Origin: a virus
DNA length: 40,556 nucleotides
IMG/VR virus record: IMGVR_UViG_3300005096_000081
Coordinates: 624 to 41,179 of that record
Reading direction: 5' to 3' (one strand)
Shown: positions 6,108-14,310 of the stretch, one piece after another
Layout: every line of letters starts with the position of its first letter
How positions within the stretch are numbered: position 1 is the stretch's first letter
The notes under the pieces: model-generated
What the model saw: the letters and a program-made list of their open reading frames with translations, nothing else
Told to the model about the DNA's origin: nothing
Database searches by the model: none
Translations under genes and position numbers: made by a program

Positions 6108-6356
6108 TTATTTTGTGACTGTATAAGACGGCAGAAAAGTGCCGCCGTGTATCTGTTCGTGCCCGGTCATTTCGACGCGGCCATCGGCCATCAGGTGCGA
6201 CATAAATAAAACAACAACGAATCGCTGCACATCGATTGCGGCGGCTATCTGGCGTGTGTTTCCCGTTTTTCCCTGGGCTTTTTTCTGCTGCAAAAAGTTG
6301 ATGATGCGGCCTTCGGTAATCTGATCACGGATTGATTTTTTGTTTGTGACTTTCAC
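6108..6356 (-). CDS. Small helix-turn-helix-like early protein
   Basis: The 82-residue product has a predicted HTH region (about 28-62: GNTRQIAAAIDVQRFVVVLFM). The frame begins at GTG 6356, overlapping the stop of the upstream gene (ATGTGA), so translation is likely coupled. It forms a run of three small early genes just downstream of the ATPase. Family not recognised. Confidence 0.68.
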   Translation of the reverse strand: MKVTNKKSIRDQITEGRIINFLQQKKAQGKTGNTRQIAAAIDVQRFVVVLFMSHLMADGRVEMTGHEQIHGGTFLPSYTVTK

Positions 6357-6694
6357 ATCGCCACCTCACGCTTTATGTACTTTGGTGCTTTGCGTGCAAA
6401 GCGGTGGTGTTTCATCGGCTCAAAAAACCGACCGTTTCGCTGGCATACACTTTTCTCTTCCAGCATCATTTCTTCGCGGCGCTGGTAGTCACGCATGGCA
6501 TCGTTATGGCGGACGCGTGCAGCCACTTTCCGCTGCTGTGGCAGCAGCGGTTTAAAGCAGCTGTCGTGCAGTGACTTCAATATTTGAGCCGGGTACAAAA
6601 TAAATATTTCAAAACGAATGCCGTACTCAACGATTTTTTCCTGCAGGTAAACCTCACCCCAGTAGTTCAGGTGTTCGTCGGTAATTGTTCCCAT
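6353..6694 (-). CDS. Early protein of unknown function
   Basis: The 113-residue product is Arg-rich at the C-terminus (RRVRHNDAMRDYQRR-like stretches and KAPKYIKRE). It starts at ATG 6694, immediately after the MuB-like ATPase. It has predicted helical content and no metal or catalytic motif. Its place in the operon argues for a role in transposition or replication support, but there is no direct evidence. Confidence 0.7.
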   Translation of the reverse strand: MGTITDEHLNYWGEVYLQEKIVEYGIRFEIFILYPAQILKSLHDSCFKPLLPQQRKVAARVRHNDAMRDYQRREEMMLEEKSVCQRNGRFFEPMKHHRFARKAPKYIKREVAM

Positions 6695-6696
6695 GA

Positions 6697-8007
6697 TTAC
6701 AACTCCCTTATTATTTCAGCGGTGACTCTTGCCTCGCCCATATCTGCGGCCAGGTTCATCGCTTTGGTTACGGTGATGTTGACGATCAGCGGATACAGCA
6801 TGCTTTGTGATGCTGCGGTACCACGCTGGCGAACGGTGCAGCGTTCACGGATGGCATCGAACGCGTCATCTTCAAATACCTGGTCAAGTGTTTTGTCTGC
6901 ACGATCAAACTTGAGTTTCAGGTACTGTTCGAGGTTGCCGTTGAGTGGGTGCAGCTCAACCGTTTCGCAGCGGTTGATCACTTCGCGGGCATCGTAGTTT
7001 TGGCGGACATCGAGCATGCCTTTTAACTCGGGCTGGCCGATTAGAATAATTGCCAGCAGCTTGTTGAAACCGTCTTCAAGCTCCCAGAATCGTTTTAAGT
7101 ATTTGAGGGTTTTAATAGTAAGGTCGTGCGCCTCTTCAATGATTAAAACGTGTTTGCTGCCGCCGCGTGATCGGCTGGTTAAAATGCGCTCGATCTGCCT
7201 GGCTTTAGCTTCCAGTGACTGCTTTGGCGTCTCGCTGCTAACATCGCGAATGATGGCTTCACAAATTGAGCCGGCAGTCAGCTTGCCTTTGTCGATAATG
7301 CGCGGCTGAATAATTGACACCGGCAGGTTTTCACGGTTGACGCGATCGATGAGGTCACGGCGCAGCGTGGTTTTGCCCGAGCCGGATTCGCCGATGATGG
7401 CAACGAAGCCGCCGTGCTTGCCTGTTTGATACATGGCGGCGCGCACGTGCATTTGATCTTCGCTTAAATAAATATCGTCGGCAGACTGCACGTCGTCCAT
7501 AAATGGGTTGATGAAAATGTTGAAGTGTTTTTTGGCGGTGGTTGATAGCATTTCGTTCTCCGGTAAATTCAGGTCGAAAATTGTTCTTTTGTGGGTGTTT
7601 TTTTGCGGGCCGCGCTTTGCGCCCACGGGTATTTTGTTGCGACCATTGTCCTGCTCGTCGACATCCCAGATGGTGGCGATCAGTCCTTCGGTTACGTTGT
7701 GTTTTCGTAAGAAACTTTCGGTTTGCTCGACGATGGATTTTTTATCGGTGAGCTTTGGCCATTGGTTCCAGTTGAGAATTTGTGTGCCGGCAGAGCTGGA
7801 TAATGATCGGCCAGTGCCGCGTCCTCCCTTCTGGATGATTGCGTCTTGCCAGTCAGATTGTCGTAGCCCGTTATCTGCCAGCACATTTTTTAGTTTTAGT
7901 GGCATGTAAAGTTGTCCCCATTTATTTTTTTTGATGGCGGTGTGTTGCTTGTGGTCGCCAGCAGAGCTATCTGCTGGCGGGTATAGGTTGGCGGCGAGTT
8001 GTGGCAT
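6697..8007 (-). CDS. AAA ATPase, MuB/ExeA-type transposition partner
   Basis: The 436-residue product has an N-terminal DNA-binding-like region (about 35-125). An AAA domain follows, with Walker A GESGSGKT (206-213) and Walker B LIIEEAHD (288-295). This is the ExeA/TniB-like class used as the B protein in BcepMu-type phages. By analogy with MuB it binds target DNA with ATP and activates the transposase, giving target immunity. It starts at ATG 8007 with AGGAGA five bases upstream, nine bases after the transposase stop. It is longer than Mu gpB (about 312 residues) because of the N-terminal extension. Confidence 0.9.
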   Translation of the reverse strand: MPQLAANLYPPADSSAGDHKQHTAIKKNKWGQLYMPLKLKNVLADNGLRQSDWQDAIIQKGGRGTGRSLSSSAGTQILNWNQWPKLTDKKSIVEQTESFLRKHNVTEGLIATIWDVDEQDNGRNKIPVGAKRGPQKNTHKRTIFDLNLPENEMLSTTAKKHFNIFINPFMDDVQSADDIYLSEDQMHVRAAMYQTGKHGGFVAIIGESGSGKTTLRRDLIDRVNRENLPVSIIQPRIIDKGKLTAGSICEAIIRDVSSETPKQSLEAKARQIERILTSRSRGGSKHVLIIEEAHDLTIKTLKYLKRFWELEDGFNKLLAIILIGQPELKGMLDVRQNYDAREVINRCETVELHPLNGNLEQYLKLKFDRADKTLDQVFEDDAFDAIRERCTVRQRGTAASQSMLYPLIVNITVTKAMNLAADMGEARVTAEIIREL

Positions 8008-8016
8008 TGTTTTCTC

Positions 8017-9804
8017 CTACTTAACGACCTGTAACGCAGTCGCTGTGGTTGGTGCTCGGCCTGTACGTATCAACTCGCACAGGGTTTCAATTTCGTCGGG
8101 TGGCACGCCATCGGGATACGCTTCGCGCATGGCGCGGTTGTCGTCGGGTGAAAGTGCGCGGCCAAGCTGGCTGATAAGCAAGCGCGCTGCTTCGATGTAA
8201 CTGAGAGGCTTCACTTCGACGTGCATGCGGTTTGGCACATCAAGTTCGCTGCCTGGTCGCCGCATGTAAGACGGCATGTCGGTGTCAGCCAGGTGCGAGT
8301 GTGCGTCGATGGTGCCATTGAATGGCACGGCATTTTTGCGCTGCAGTTTTTTGATCTCTTCCTGCGTTTTGCCAGGGAAAGCTGCCTGGTCGGCTGCCTT
8401 GCCTGCGGTCTCGATGACGGTGTCGGGTTGTGATTTCATCTCGTCGCCGATGACAGCTGCGTCTAATGCGAAACCGCTGAACTCATCAAACGCCACTGGC
8501 TCGATAATGTGCTCGGTTTCATCGCCGTTGTAATCTTCAACATGAAGAACAATTAATGCGTTACCGTAAATTAATGCGCTGACTTTAACTTTTGCTTTTG
8601 GATAAACATTTGGTATGCCGGCAACACTGTAAAAATTACGTCCGTCAGACATTGGGTGCTTGAACGAAACCGAAAGATCAGGCCTTACCGTGCGTTCAAC
8701 GGGTTCGGCAGAAAACAGGTATCGGCAAACCATTTCATCGGGCAGCAACCGTAACTGATTAACGCCGTTGCGCTGCCACATTTCATAACGCGCACATGGC
8801 GTCATGCCTGGTCGGTTTAATTTGCAATTTAAATCATCAATGGTGTCGCTGTTGTAAGCGTTCATCCAGTGCTCGGCAGCAACATTTAATTCTTCAACAC
8901 AGGTAACAGGCTCGAACATCAGCAAAGATTCAAAATGTGTTTCGACTAAATCATTAGCTTTCTCGACCGAGCCTTTGGCGCGAGGGTTGCCCGCCTCGTG
9001 CTCAATCGTTTTTACATCCAATGATTTAAGCGCTGTTTTTATTGCGCTGGCCGTATTGGCGCTGCCTTTGTCCCAGCATAAAATCTCTGGCACACCGTGA
9101 AACGGTACATCTTCTTTTTTCTTCCAGCACCACAGCAGAAAGTCATACATGTTTAACTGGGTTTCACCGTGACTTCGGTAATAGCGCACCATCACAGTGT
9201 GGCTGTAGTGGTCTACCAGCACGTAGCGCCACACCTTAAACTGCTTAATTTTCTCGATGTTTTCTGGCTTATTTTTGTAAGCCTCATCGTCTCGAATGTA
9301 GCTTTGCCCTTTTTTTGGATCGTAATAAAGCAGGCATAAAGACGGGTCAACCATGTGAACATGATTTGGATAAAGCGAGCGCTGCGCCTGAAAAGGCCGC
9401 TGTTGTTTTTGTTGGGCAATGCCCATGCCACGCTGTTTTGATAAAACGTTAAGGCGGGAATTGCTAACAGTAAACGAGCGGTCGTTAGAAGAAAGCATGC
9501 TGCGCGCCACTGTTGTGTGCATTGTCACTTTGCCGTTTTTTCTAACGCACTCTTTTTTCGCTGCACACAAATCTGTAAGTGCGGCCATGTCCTGGCTGGT
9601 GGTTCCTTTGTCTTTGCGCGTGCTGCGGCCACTGCTCCAGCCGACTTTGTTTTTTAAGTCTCGATAAACCTTGTTTTTGCTAAAGCCTATTTGCTCCGCA
9701 AAGGAGGCAACTAACTTGCCACGCTGCGCACCAGGCTCGTCCATTTTTCTGGCTAACGCCTGCAACTCATTAATTACTGCAATGTTGACCGAGGATTTTG
9801 ACAT
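8017..9804 (-). CDS. DDE transposase (MuA-type, phage transposase A)
   Basis: The 595-residue product has an N-terminal HTH (about 25-55, 'SFAEQIGFSKNKVYRDL'). An RNase-H-like rve catalytic core follows, with candidate residues D153 (HMVDPS), D245 (CWDKGSAN) and E281 (GSVEKAND), and then a Mu-transposase-type C-terminal beta domain (about 360-460). The C-terminal 'PLSYIEAARLL' tail may contact the ATPase. It performs replicative transposition using the end repeats at 201-243 and 37893-37934. It starts at ATG 9804 with AGGAA upstream. Its length is close to the usual 600-690 residues of Mu transposases. Confidence 0.95.
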   Translation of the reverse strand: MSKSSVNIAVINELQALARKMDEPGAQRGKLVASFAEQIGFSKNKVYRDLKNKVGWSSGRSTRKDKGTTSQDMAALTDLCAAKKECVRKNGKVTMHTTVARSMLSSNDRSFTVSNSRLNVLSKQRGMGIAQQKQQRPFQAQRSLYPNHVHMVDPSLCLLYYDPKKGQSYIRDDEAYKNKPENIEKIKQFKVWRYVLVDHYSHTVMVRYYRSHGETQLNMYDFLLWCWKKKEDVPFHGVPEILCWDKGSANTASAIKTALKSLDVKTIEHEAGNPRAKGSVEKANDLVETHFESLLMFEPVTCVEELNVAAEHWMNAYNSDTIDDLNCKLNRPGMTPCARYEMWQRNGVNQLRLLPDEMVCRYLFSAEPVERTVRPDLSVSFKHPMSDGRNFYSVAGIPNVYPKAKVKVSALIYGNALIVLHVEDYNGDETEHIIEPVAFDEFSGFALDAAVIGDEMKSQPDTVIETAGKAADQAAFPGKTQEEIKKLQRKNAVPFNGTIDAHSHLADTDMPSYMRRPGSELDVPNRMHVEVKPLSYIEAARLLISQLGRALSPDDNRAMREAYPDGVPPDEIETLCELIRTGRAPTTATALQVVK

Positions 9805-9806
9805 GG

Positions 9807-10712
9807 CTATTCCTGGCCACCTTTCTTTTCCCAGTACTCAAGCATTGGCATTGGCTCAAGCGCATAGCCGCTAAAAGTTTGTTCGCAGTTGCCAGCGACC
9901 AGACCCATGCGTCCTGTTAGGCGCTGTATTGCATCAAAATAAACGCAAGCCATTGCATGGTAGGCAGCATCTTTTTCTTCGCCAAAGTCTTCGTTGAGAA
10001 AAATATCGCGCAGCGTATCCAGGCGGTCTAGCGATTCATGTATTTCGTTAGAAATCGTGCCTGTTTCGATGTTAAATTCTTTTACCCTGACATCCCATGC
10101 GTTGGTTTTTTTCCTAATTAGTTTTGCTTCGAGCTTGTTTTTATCCCGGTTTATTTTCTCGATGTACTTTGCGTCAGTGGCCACGTTGTTTTCAAGTTCG
10201 GCAATACGTTTGTCTTTTGCTTTTGCCTCGCGATCATTGCGGGTAATCACGTCTTCCAGTATTTCGGTAACAAGCGTTTTGTTTTTTGCCGCAAGCGCCA
10301 GCTTTATTGTTTCTTTTTTATCAGTCGGAAGGTGGTCGATAGTTCGAAGTGTGCTGCGCGTTAGGCCGAGTTGTGTTGCGCCGTTATATGCTTCTTCGCC
10401 CAGCGTGATCAACTGCTGCGCTTTTTCGGCCAAAACCCGATATGAGACACTTAAAAAAACCGAACAGTATTGTTCAATTGAAGTAATGGTAACGGCATTT
10501 CCTTTTTCATCCGTGTAAGGCAAACCTTTGTAGCATTTGCTTTCACGCACTTCATTGAAGTTTTGCACAAGTGCAAACTCACTTATTTGACTGTAACCAT
10601 TATGGGCGTTTATTTGTCCCGCAAAGGTAAGCGCACGCTTGAACCTTTCAACGGTTTTAGCTTCGACGGTTGCCAAAGCTTGCTCGCTAATCATGTTGTT
10701 GTTTTTTGTCAT
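9807..10712 (-). CDS. Early protein preceding the transposase, unknown
   Basis: The 301-residue product starts at ATG 10712 and ends two bases before the transposase ATG, so coupling is certain. A predicted HTH-like segment (about residues 110-150, 'GLTRSTLRTIDHLPTDKKETI') is followed by a coiled coil (about 158-195) and a C-terminal helical domain. I recall similar proteins beside the transposase in BcepMu-type phages, without known function. It may be a DNA-binding accessory factor for transposition. Confidence 0.78.
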   Translation of the reverse strand: MTKNNNMISEQALATVEAKTVERFKRALTFAGQINAHNGYSQISEFALVQNFNEVRESKCYKGLPYTDEKGNAVTITSIEQYCSVFLSVSYRVLAEKAQQLITLGEEAYNGATQLGLTRSTLRTIDHLPTDKKETIKLALAAKNKTLVTEILEDVITRNDREAKAKDKRIAELENNVATDAKYIEKINRDKNKLEAKLIRKKTNAWDVRVKEFNIETGTISNEIHESLDRLDTLRDIFLNEDFGEEKDAAYHAMACVYFDAIQRLTGRMGLVAGNCEQTFSGYALEPMPMLEYWEKKGGQE

Positions 10713-10732
10713 TGCTACTTGCTCTGTTGTTA

Positions 10733-11035
10733 TTATTTTGGTAGGCAGCTATAGCGCTGTTTGACTTCATCAATTTTTCCTTGTTCGCGTGCCATTGCGT
10801 TCAAGTGCGCCTGTGCAATCTGAATCATCTTTGGGCCAAGGCGATAACGGCCTTGCAGGGAGGGTATTTCCTCAATCATGCCGTCATCCATTAGCCGCTG
10901 GCGGTATCTTGTTGCATCTGGCCCATTAAGCTTTGCGGCTTCTGCAAGCTCGCCTGCCGACAGCCCGTTTAGTTCGTGGCCTGAAAGCGCGAATATTATT
11001 TGGTAGGCTTTTTCAACTGATCCTGGCTTACTCAT
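10733..11035 (-). CDS. IclR-like winged-helix early regulator
   Basis: The 100-residue product starts at ATG 11035 with GGAG eight bases upstream; two further in-frame starts (11041 and 11107) lack this spacing. The sequence 'SVEKAYQIIFALSG..GLSAGELAEAAKLNGPDATRYRQRL' is a clear winged-helix of the IclR N-terminal type, without the ligand-binding half. It is presumably a DNA-binding regulator in the early operon. A palindrome pair (11064 and 11139) lies directly upstream. Confidence 0.78.
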   Translation of the reverse strand: MSKPGSVEKAYQIIFALSGHELNGLSAGELAEAAKLNGPDATRYRQRLMDDGMIEEIPSLQGRYRLGPKMIQIAQAHLNAMAREQGKIDEVKQRYSCLPK

Positions 11036-11063
11036 ATACATGTCTCCTATGGTTATTAAAACT

Positions 11064-11079
11064 CTGCGCCGCGGCGCAG
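11064..11079. repeat. GC-rich perfect palindrome, copy 1
   Basis: A 16-base perfect palindrome CTGCGCCGCGGCGCAG flanked by AAAACT and GTTTT. A second variant copy lies 60 bases away with the same flanks. It may be an operator for one of the neighbouring regulators, or a hairpin attenuator in the early transcript. Confidence 0.55.
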
Positions 11080-11138
11080 GTTTTTTTAAATATTTTTTTC
11101 TAAGCAACTGTTTTTACTTAACTGTTGTTTTTAAAACT

Positions 11139-11153
11139 CTGCGCCGTGCGCAG
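11139..11153 (-). terminator. GC-rich hairpin, copy 2, just after the XRE gene stop
   Basis: CTGCGC-ACG-GCGCAG (minus strand) begins three bases after the stop of the 11157 gene and is followed by AGTTTT. This could be a weak intrinsic terminator or attenuator. It shares its flanks with copy 1, so an operator role is equally possible. Confidence 0.4.
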
Positions 11154-11156
11154 GTT

Positions 11157-11405
11157 TTATGTGTTTTTTGTCTCAATTCTTTTTCCGGTTAATATGTAAT
11201 TAACGTCAACACCGGTGGTTAGGTGGATTACTGAAAGATAATGTGCATCAGGGCTTGTCTCACCTGATTCAAAAGCTAATTGCTGCTCTTTATTTGTTTG
11301 GCCAGCCTCTGCAAATTCCTCGATCTTTAGGCCGGTGCGCTCCCTTTCTTCTTGTAAACGGGACGCTATTTGAAGGAAAAGAGGGGCGAAGTTGTTATTG
11401 CTCAT
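11157..11405 (-). CDS. XRE/Cro-like regulator
   Basis: The 82-residue product has one HTH_3-type domain (about residues 11-70: 'RLQEERERTGLKIEEFAEAG', 'QLAFESGETSPDAHYLSVIHLTTGVDVNYILTG'). The ending 'DVNYILTG' mirrors the phage repressor at 12153 ('DVGYILTG'), so the two may be paralogues competing for related operators. It starts at ATG 11405 with a GGAGAC-type site upstream. The XRE helix 2 is divergent (QTNKEQQ). Confidence 0.82.
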   Translation of the reverse strand: MSNNNFAPLFLQIASRLQEERERTGLKIEEFAEAGQTNKEQQLAFESGETSPDAHYLSVIHLTTGVDVNYILTGKRIETKNT

Positions 11406-11417
11406 TGGTGGTCTCCT

Positions 11418-11807
11418 TTATATGTGTTGGCCACGGCCTGTGTCTGCCAGACCGTAGTAACCGCTGTTGTATTTTTGAATGAGGCCGCACCTTTGTAAGC
11501 TATCTAGCGCGGCCTGTGTTTTACTGAATTTCAGCTCATCAATTATTGGTACATGTTTATTGTCTGCTCTGCTGACTCCAACGAGAGAGCTGGCGCGAAA
11601 GCAGACGGGATGCGTGTCTTGAATGAGCTGGTAAATTTTTTGCGTTTCTGCCGCCGTTACTTTTAGTAGTGGCTGGGCTTCGCCGCCCAAAGCGGCTGCA
11701 ACTTCATTCAGGCAGGTGAGTAAACGATTTTTTTCAACCAGGCTGAGTTTTTGGATGCGGATATCGCTCGCCATGTCCTGGTAAATGTTCCACGTACGTT
11801 TAACCAT
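11418..11807 (-). CDS. Early protein with winged-helix-like C-terminus, unknown
   Basis: The proposed start is ATG 11807 (MVKRTWNIYQ) with GAGG seven bases upstream; a GTG two codons earlier is the alternative. The 129-residue product ends in 'KTQAALDSLQRCGLIQKYNSGYYGL', which looks like helix-wing. It overlaps the upstream Ner-like gene by eight bases. A regulatory role is likely but unproven. Confidence 0.68.
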   Translation of the reverse strand: MVKRTWNIYQDMASDIRIQKLSLVEKNRLLTCLNEVAAALGGEAQPLLKVTAAETQKIYQLIQDTHPVCFRASSLVGVSRADNKHVPIIDELKFSKTQAALDSLQRCGLIQKYNSGYYGLADTGRGQHI

Positions 11808-12042
11808 TGGCACACCTCATTATGTTTATCTGATCGTTTGCGCGTGACGAAGAAATTAGCTTGGTAACAAGTCTTCGAGCGGAGGGTCCTGTCCAGCCAC
11901 CCAGCAATGCTTGGCGAGCATTTGGGCGCGATATATTGTTTTTTTTGCACCATTCACCGAGCGATGTTCCCTGCAATGTAAAACCCGCCCTTACCGCGGC
12001 ATATAATTCCTGACTGCCTATGTGGTCAGCTGTTGGCTTCAT
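11800..12042 (-). CDS. Ner-like small DNA-binding protein, first early gene
   Basis: The 80-residue product starts at ATG 12042 (MKPTADHIGSQE) with GAGGAAAG upstream; a start 13 codons earlier (12081) has no ribosome binding site. The HTH-like core is 'GTSLGEWCKKNNISRPNARQALLGGWTGPSARRL', a pattern I recall at this position in BcepMu-type phages. As the first gene of the early operon, divergent to the repressor, it is a good candidate for the Ner/Cro function that shuts down early and repressor transcription. Confidence 0.75.
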   Translation of the reverse strand: MKPTADHIGSQELYAAVRAGFTLQGTSLGEWCKKNNISRPNARQALLGGWTGPSARRLVTKLISSSRANDQINIMRCANG

Positions 12043-12094
12043 GGGGTATACTTTCCTCTGTTTCGTTCTATTGTTATGCATTTATGTGTATTGT

Positions 12095-12110
12095 GATAAG
12101 TTATCTTATC
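12095..12110. promoter_or_regulatory. Operator-like inverted repeat in the early/repressor divergent region
   Basis: GATAAG-TTAT-CTTATC is a perfect inverted repeat between the first early gene and the repressor gene. A TTGACA (minus strand, rc 12112-12117 read as TGTCAA's complement) adjoins it as a possible early -35 element; the -10 is unclear. The motif GTGATAA overlapping the left arm also occurs at the phage ends. Confidence 0.55.
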
Positions 12111-12152
12111 TTTGTCAATACTTTTTTTAAAATATAGTAAGGATTCTTACAA

Positions 12153-12629
12153 ATGACTGAATCACTATCGATTGCTGAAAGACTGCGCACTGAAAGGCAA
12201 AGGCTGGGTTTGAAACAGGACGAGTTGTCAGCGCACGGTGGCGTGTCGAGGGTGACTCAAGGAAAGTATGAGCGTGGCGAAGGTAATCCAGATGCTGCGT
12301 ATCTTGCAGCTATATATCATTTTGCTGGTGCAGACGTAGGCTACATACTTACTGGTATTCGGTCTATTGCATTACCGCGCTCTGTAGAGAGCAGCCAGCT
12401 TGGCACTGCTGAGGACGGGCAGGCATACTCTGTGCTTGATGAAGCGGCGTTGCGCGAGGCAACAATGCGGGTATTTGCTATTTTGGCCGAAAGGGATGTG
12501 CAGCCTAATGACCCGATGAAGATCGGGCCAATTAGGGACTTCGTTTGTATGCTACAACTTACTGATGAGCAGACGCGGCTGCTTTTTGATTTGCTTGAGC
12601 AAGCGCCCGATATTTATGGTGGTGCGTAG
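12153..12629 (+). CDS. Phage repressor (XRE family, c-type)
   Basis: The 158-residue product has an N-terminal HTH_3 domain (about 8-68; 'RLRTERQRLGLKQDELSAHGGVSRVTQGKYERGE'). The C-terminal part (80-158) is probably for oligomerisation; there is no S24 peptidase motif, so SOS-type self-cleavage is unlikely. It starts at ATG 12153 with AAGGA nine bases upstream. It is the only rightward gene in this control region and is divergent from the early operon, as expected for the lysogenic repressor. Confidence 0.85.
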   Translation: MTESLSIAERLRTERQRLGLKQDELSAHGGVSRVTQGKYERGEGNPDAAYLAAIYHFAGADVGYILTGIRSIALPRSVESSQLGTAEDGQAYSVLDEAALREATMRVFAILAERDVQPNDPMKIGPIRDFVCMLQLTDEQTRLLFDLLEQAPDIYGGA

Positions 12630-12643
12630 CAAATATTTGAAAA

Positions 12644-13159
12644 TTATCTACATGCACTTTTTGGTAAGGACAAACTCTTTTTGATGCTGTTTTTGTTTTT
12701 TGATATATCAAAAACGACATCGCGTTTGGTTGACTTATTGGGATGATACCTGATTACAAGCTTCTTACCGTTTATGAGTTCACCAATAAAGCCACAGCTG
12801 TTATCTTCTTTTGCGCTGCCATGCCAAAGCAGAAACCCCATAAGATTTGGGTTCCACTCATATGTGTGTACTTTAAATGCCTTTTGTAATTTATCGTTAA
12901 TTTCTCTAGGTTTGTTTTTATCAACTCGAAGTAACAACTGATCGTTTATTTTAAACTGCTTCATGCCTGTAAGATTAAAATAACCCCATACACTGTTGTC
13001 AGTTTTTCGAATAAGTGTAAATTTTTCCCCGTTATGCGCCTTTACATATATGGTGCTGCTGGTTTCATCTGACATTGCATCTGTTGTTGTTTTGATTTGC
13101 CAGTTAGCAAAAACTGCTGCGGTGTGAAATAATAAAATAGTTGCTAAAAATGTTTTCAT
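12644..13159 (-). CDS. Secreted protein of unknown function (moron)
   Basis: The 171-residue product has a signal peptide (MKTFLATILLFHTAAVFA). The mature part looks beta-rich with many Lys residues and two spaced cysteines (SCGFIG; SACR at the C-terminus). It starts at ATG 13159 with a strong AGAAGGAG. It lies convergent to the repressor and divergent to the late genes, which suggests an independently transcribed lysogenic-conversion gene. It vaguely recalls IalB-like periplasmic proteins, but I would not assign it. Confidence 0.7.
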   Translation of the reverse strand: MKTFLATILLFHTAAVFANWQIKTTTDAMSDETSSTIYVKAHNGEKFTLIRKTDNSVWGYFNLTGMKQFKINDQLLLRVDKNKPREINDKLQKAFKVHTYEWNPNLMGFLLWHGSAKEDNSCGFIGELINGKKLVIRYHPNKSTKRDVVFDISKNKNSIKKSLSLPKSACR

Positions 13160-13185
13160 GTCATAACTCCTTCTCGTTAGTTTTT

Positions 13186-13201
13186 ATTAAAGCGCTTTAA
13201 T
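13186..13201. promoter_or_regulatory. 16-base palindrome upstream of the late operon, copy 1
   Basis: ATTAAAGCGCTTTAAT is a perfect palindrome 34 bases before the endolysin ATG. The identical sequence occurs at 23600, again upstream of a late transcription unit, and I saw no other copy. It is a candidate binding site for the Mor activator (a dimer) at a late promoter. Confidence 0.65.
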
Positions 13202-13235
13202 GTTAACACGCCGCGGTCATCTCTAAGATGGCCGC

Positions 13236-13754
13236 ATGCGTATTCAATTATCCGATAACTTCTATCTCGACGAATTTACTTTTTCCGATACGGCCATCCG
13301 TAACGGCATTGAAATTGTTGTCGAGCAAGGCGCTATTCAGTTTGATCGTTTAGAACGCTTTGCACAAACCATTGCGCAGCCGCTGCGTAATGAGGCGGGC
13401 CGTATCAATGTTTTATCTGGTTATCGTCCGTTGGCTGTTAATCGTCTTGTTGGTAGTAACGATGATTCTCAGCACATTAAGTGTCTGGCTGGTGACCTTG
13501 ATGCTGAAGATGAGGCGGTAACGCCTTACGACCTGTGCAAGCTTGTCATCAAATTAAAGCTGCCGTTCGATCAGCTCATCCATGAGTTCGGTCGCTGGGC
13601 ACATATCTCAATTTCTAAAGCCAGCCGCGTGCCTCGCGGCCAAATCTTAACGTCTTACCGTGCCAAACCGATTATCGGCAAGCAGCATACCGCGTATGTC
13701 AGCGGGCTGGTGACGATGGAATCTTTGTGGAGCCGTGCCAATGGATCCAGTTAG
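13236..13754 (+). CDS. Peptidase M15-family endolysin
   Basis: The 172-residue product matches M15/VanY-like D-Ala endopeptidases of phages. Candidate zinc ligands are H80 and D87 (SQHIKCLAGDLD) and H123 (WAHISI), with E117 near the active site. The opening 'LSDNFYLDEFTFSDTA' is also typical. It would cleave peptidoglycan cross-links for lysis. No signal peptide, so it depends on the holin encoded next. First gene of the late operon. Confidence 0.88.
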   Translation: MRIQLSDNFYLDEFTFSDTAIRNGIEIVVEQGAIQFDRLERFAQTIAQPLRNEAGRINVLSGYRPLAVNRLVGSNDDSQHIKCLAGDLDAEDEAVTPYDLCKLVIKLKLPFDQLIHEFGRWAHISISKASRVPRGQILTSYRAKPIIGKQHTAYVSGLVTMESLWSRANGSS

Positions 13755-14310
13755 CATCGCGCTCGGCCTTGCCCGGTTTGTACCGGATGTGCTGCGCTGG
13801 TTTGGCGGCGACGACGAGGCGACGATGGCGCAGAAGGTTATCAATGTTGCCAGTGCGGTTACCGGCCAGAGCGATCCTGTGGTTGCGCTTGACCTGGTGC
13901 AGAACGATCCTGAACTGCAAATCGAAATGGCAAAGGCAATGCAGCCGGTCATTGTTGCGCAGTACCAGGAAGAAAGTAAACGCCTGGAAACGATCAACGC
14001 CACCATGCGCGTTGAGATTCAGAGCGACGATAAATTCAAATCTTACTGGCGGCCAGTGTTTGGTTACATCATGGCGATTAGTTGGGGCGCGATGATGTTC
14101 TCCATTATTTACGCAATAATTCAAACGCCTGAACAGGCTAGTCTAATCATCAATTCATTTTCTGCGCTGGGCATGATGTGGTCGGTCGGTTTGGCCGTGC
14201 TCGGCGTGCAGATCAGTGCGCGCAGTAAAGACAAAACGGTCGCCAATGGCTTTGCGCCAGCGCCGGGCATTATGGCCGCCATCGCGCAACGGATAAAAGG
14301 CCGTGACTGA
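13735..14310 (+). CDS. Holin, GTA/3TM-like family
   Basis: The 191-residue product has a soluble N-terminal part and two clear membrane helices (about 107-129 and 138-160) after the 'KSYWRPVFGY' motif, as in the 3TM/GTA-type holins. It starts at ATG 13735 or 13741, overlapping the endolysin gene. It forms the lysis module with the M15 endolysin. Confidence 0.8.
   Translation: MPMDPVSIALGLARFVPDVLRWFGGDDEATMAQKVINVASAVTGQSDPVVALDLVQNDPELQIEMAKAMQPVIVAQYQEESKRLETINATMRVEIQSDDKFKSYWRPVFGYIMAISWGAMMFSIIYAIIQTPEQASLIINSFSALGMMWSVGLAVLGVQISARSKDKTVANGFAPAPGIMAAIAQRIKGRD

Noticed and set aside
9994-10518. A 174-residue Ser-rich plus-strand ORF.
   Set aside because: It is the antisense shadow of the 9807-10712 early gene; Ser/Leu/Phe-rich composition is typical of such shadows.
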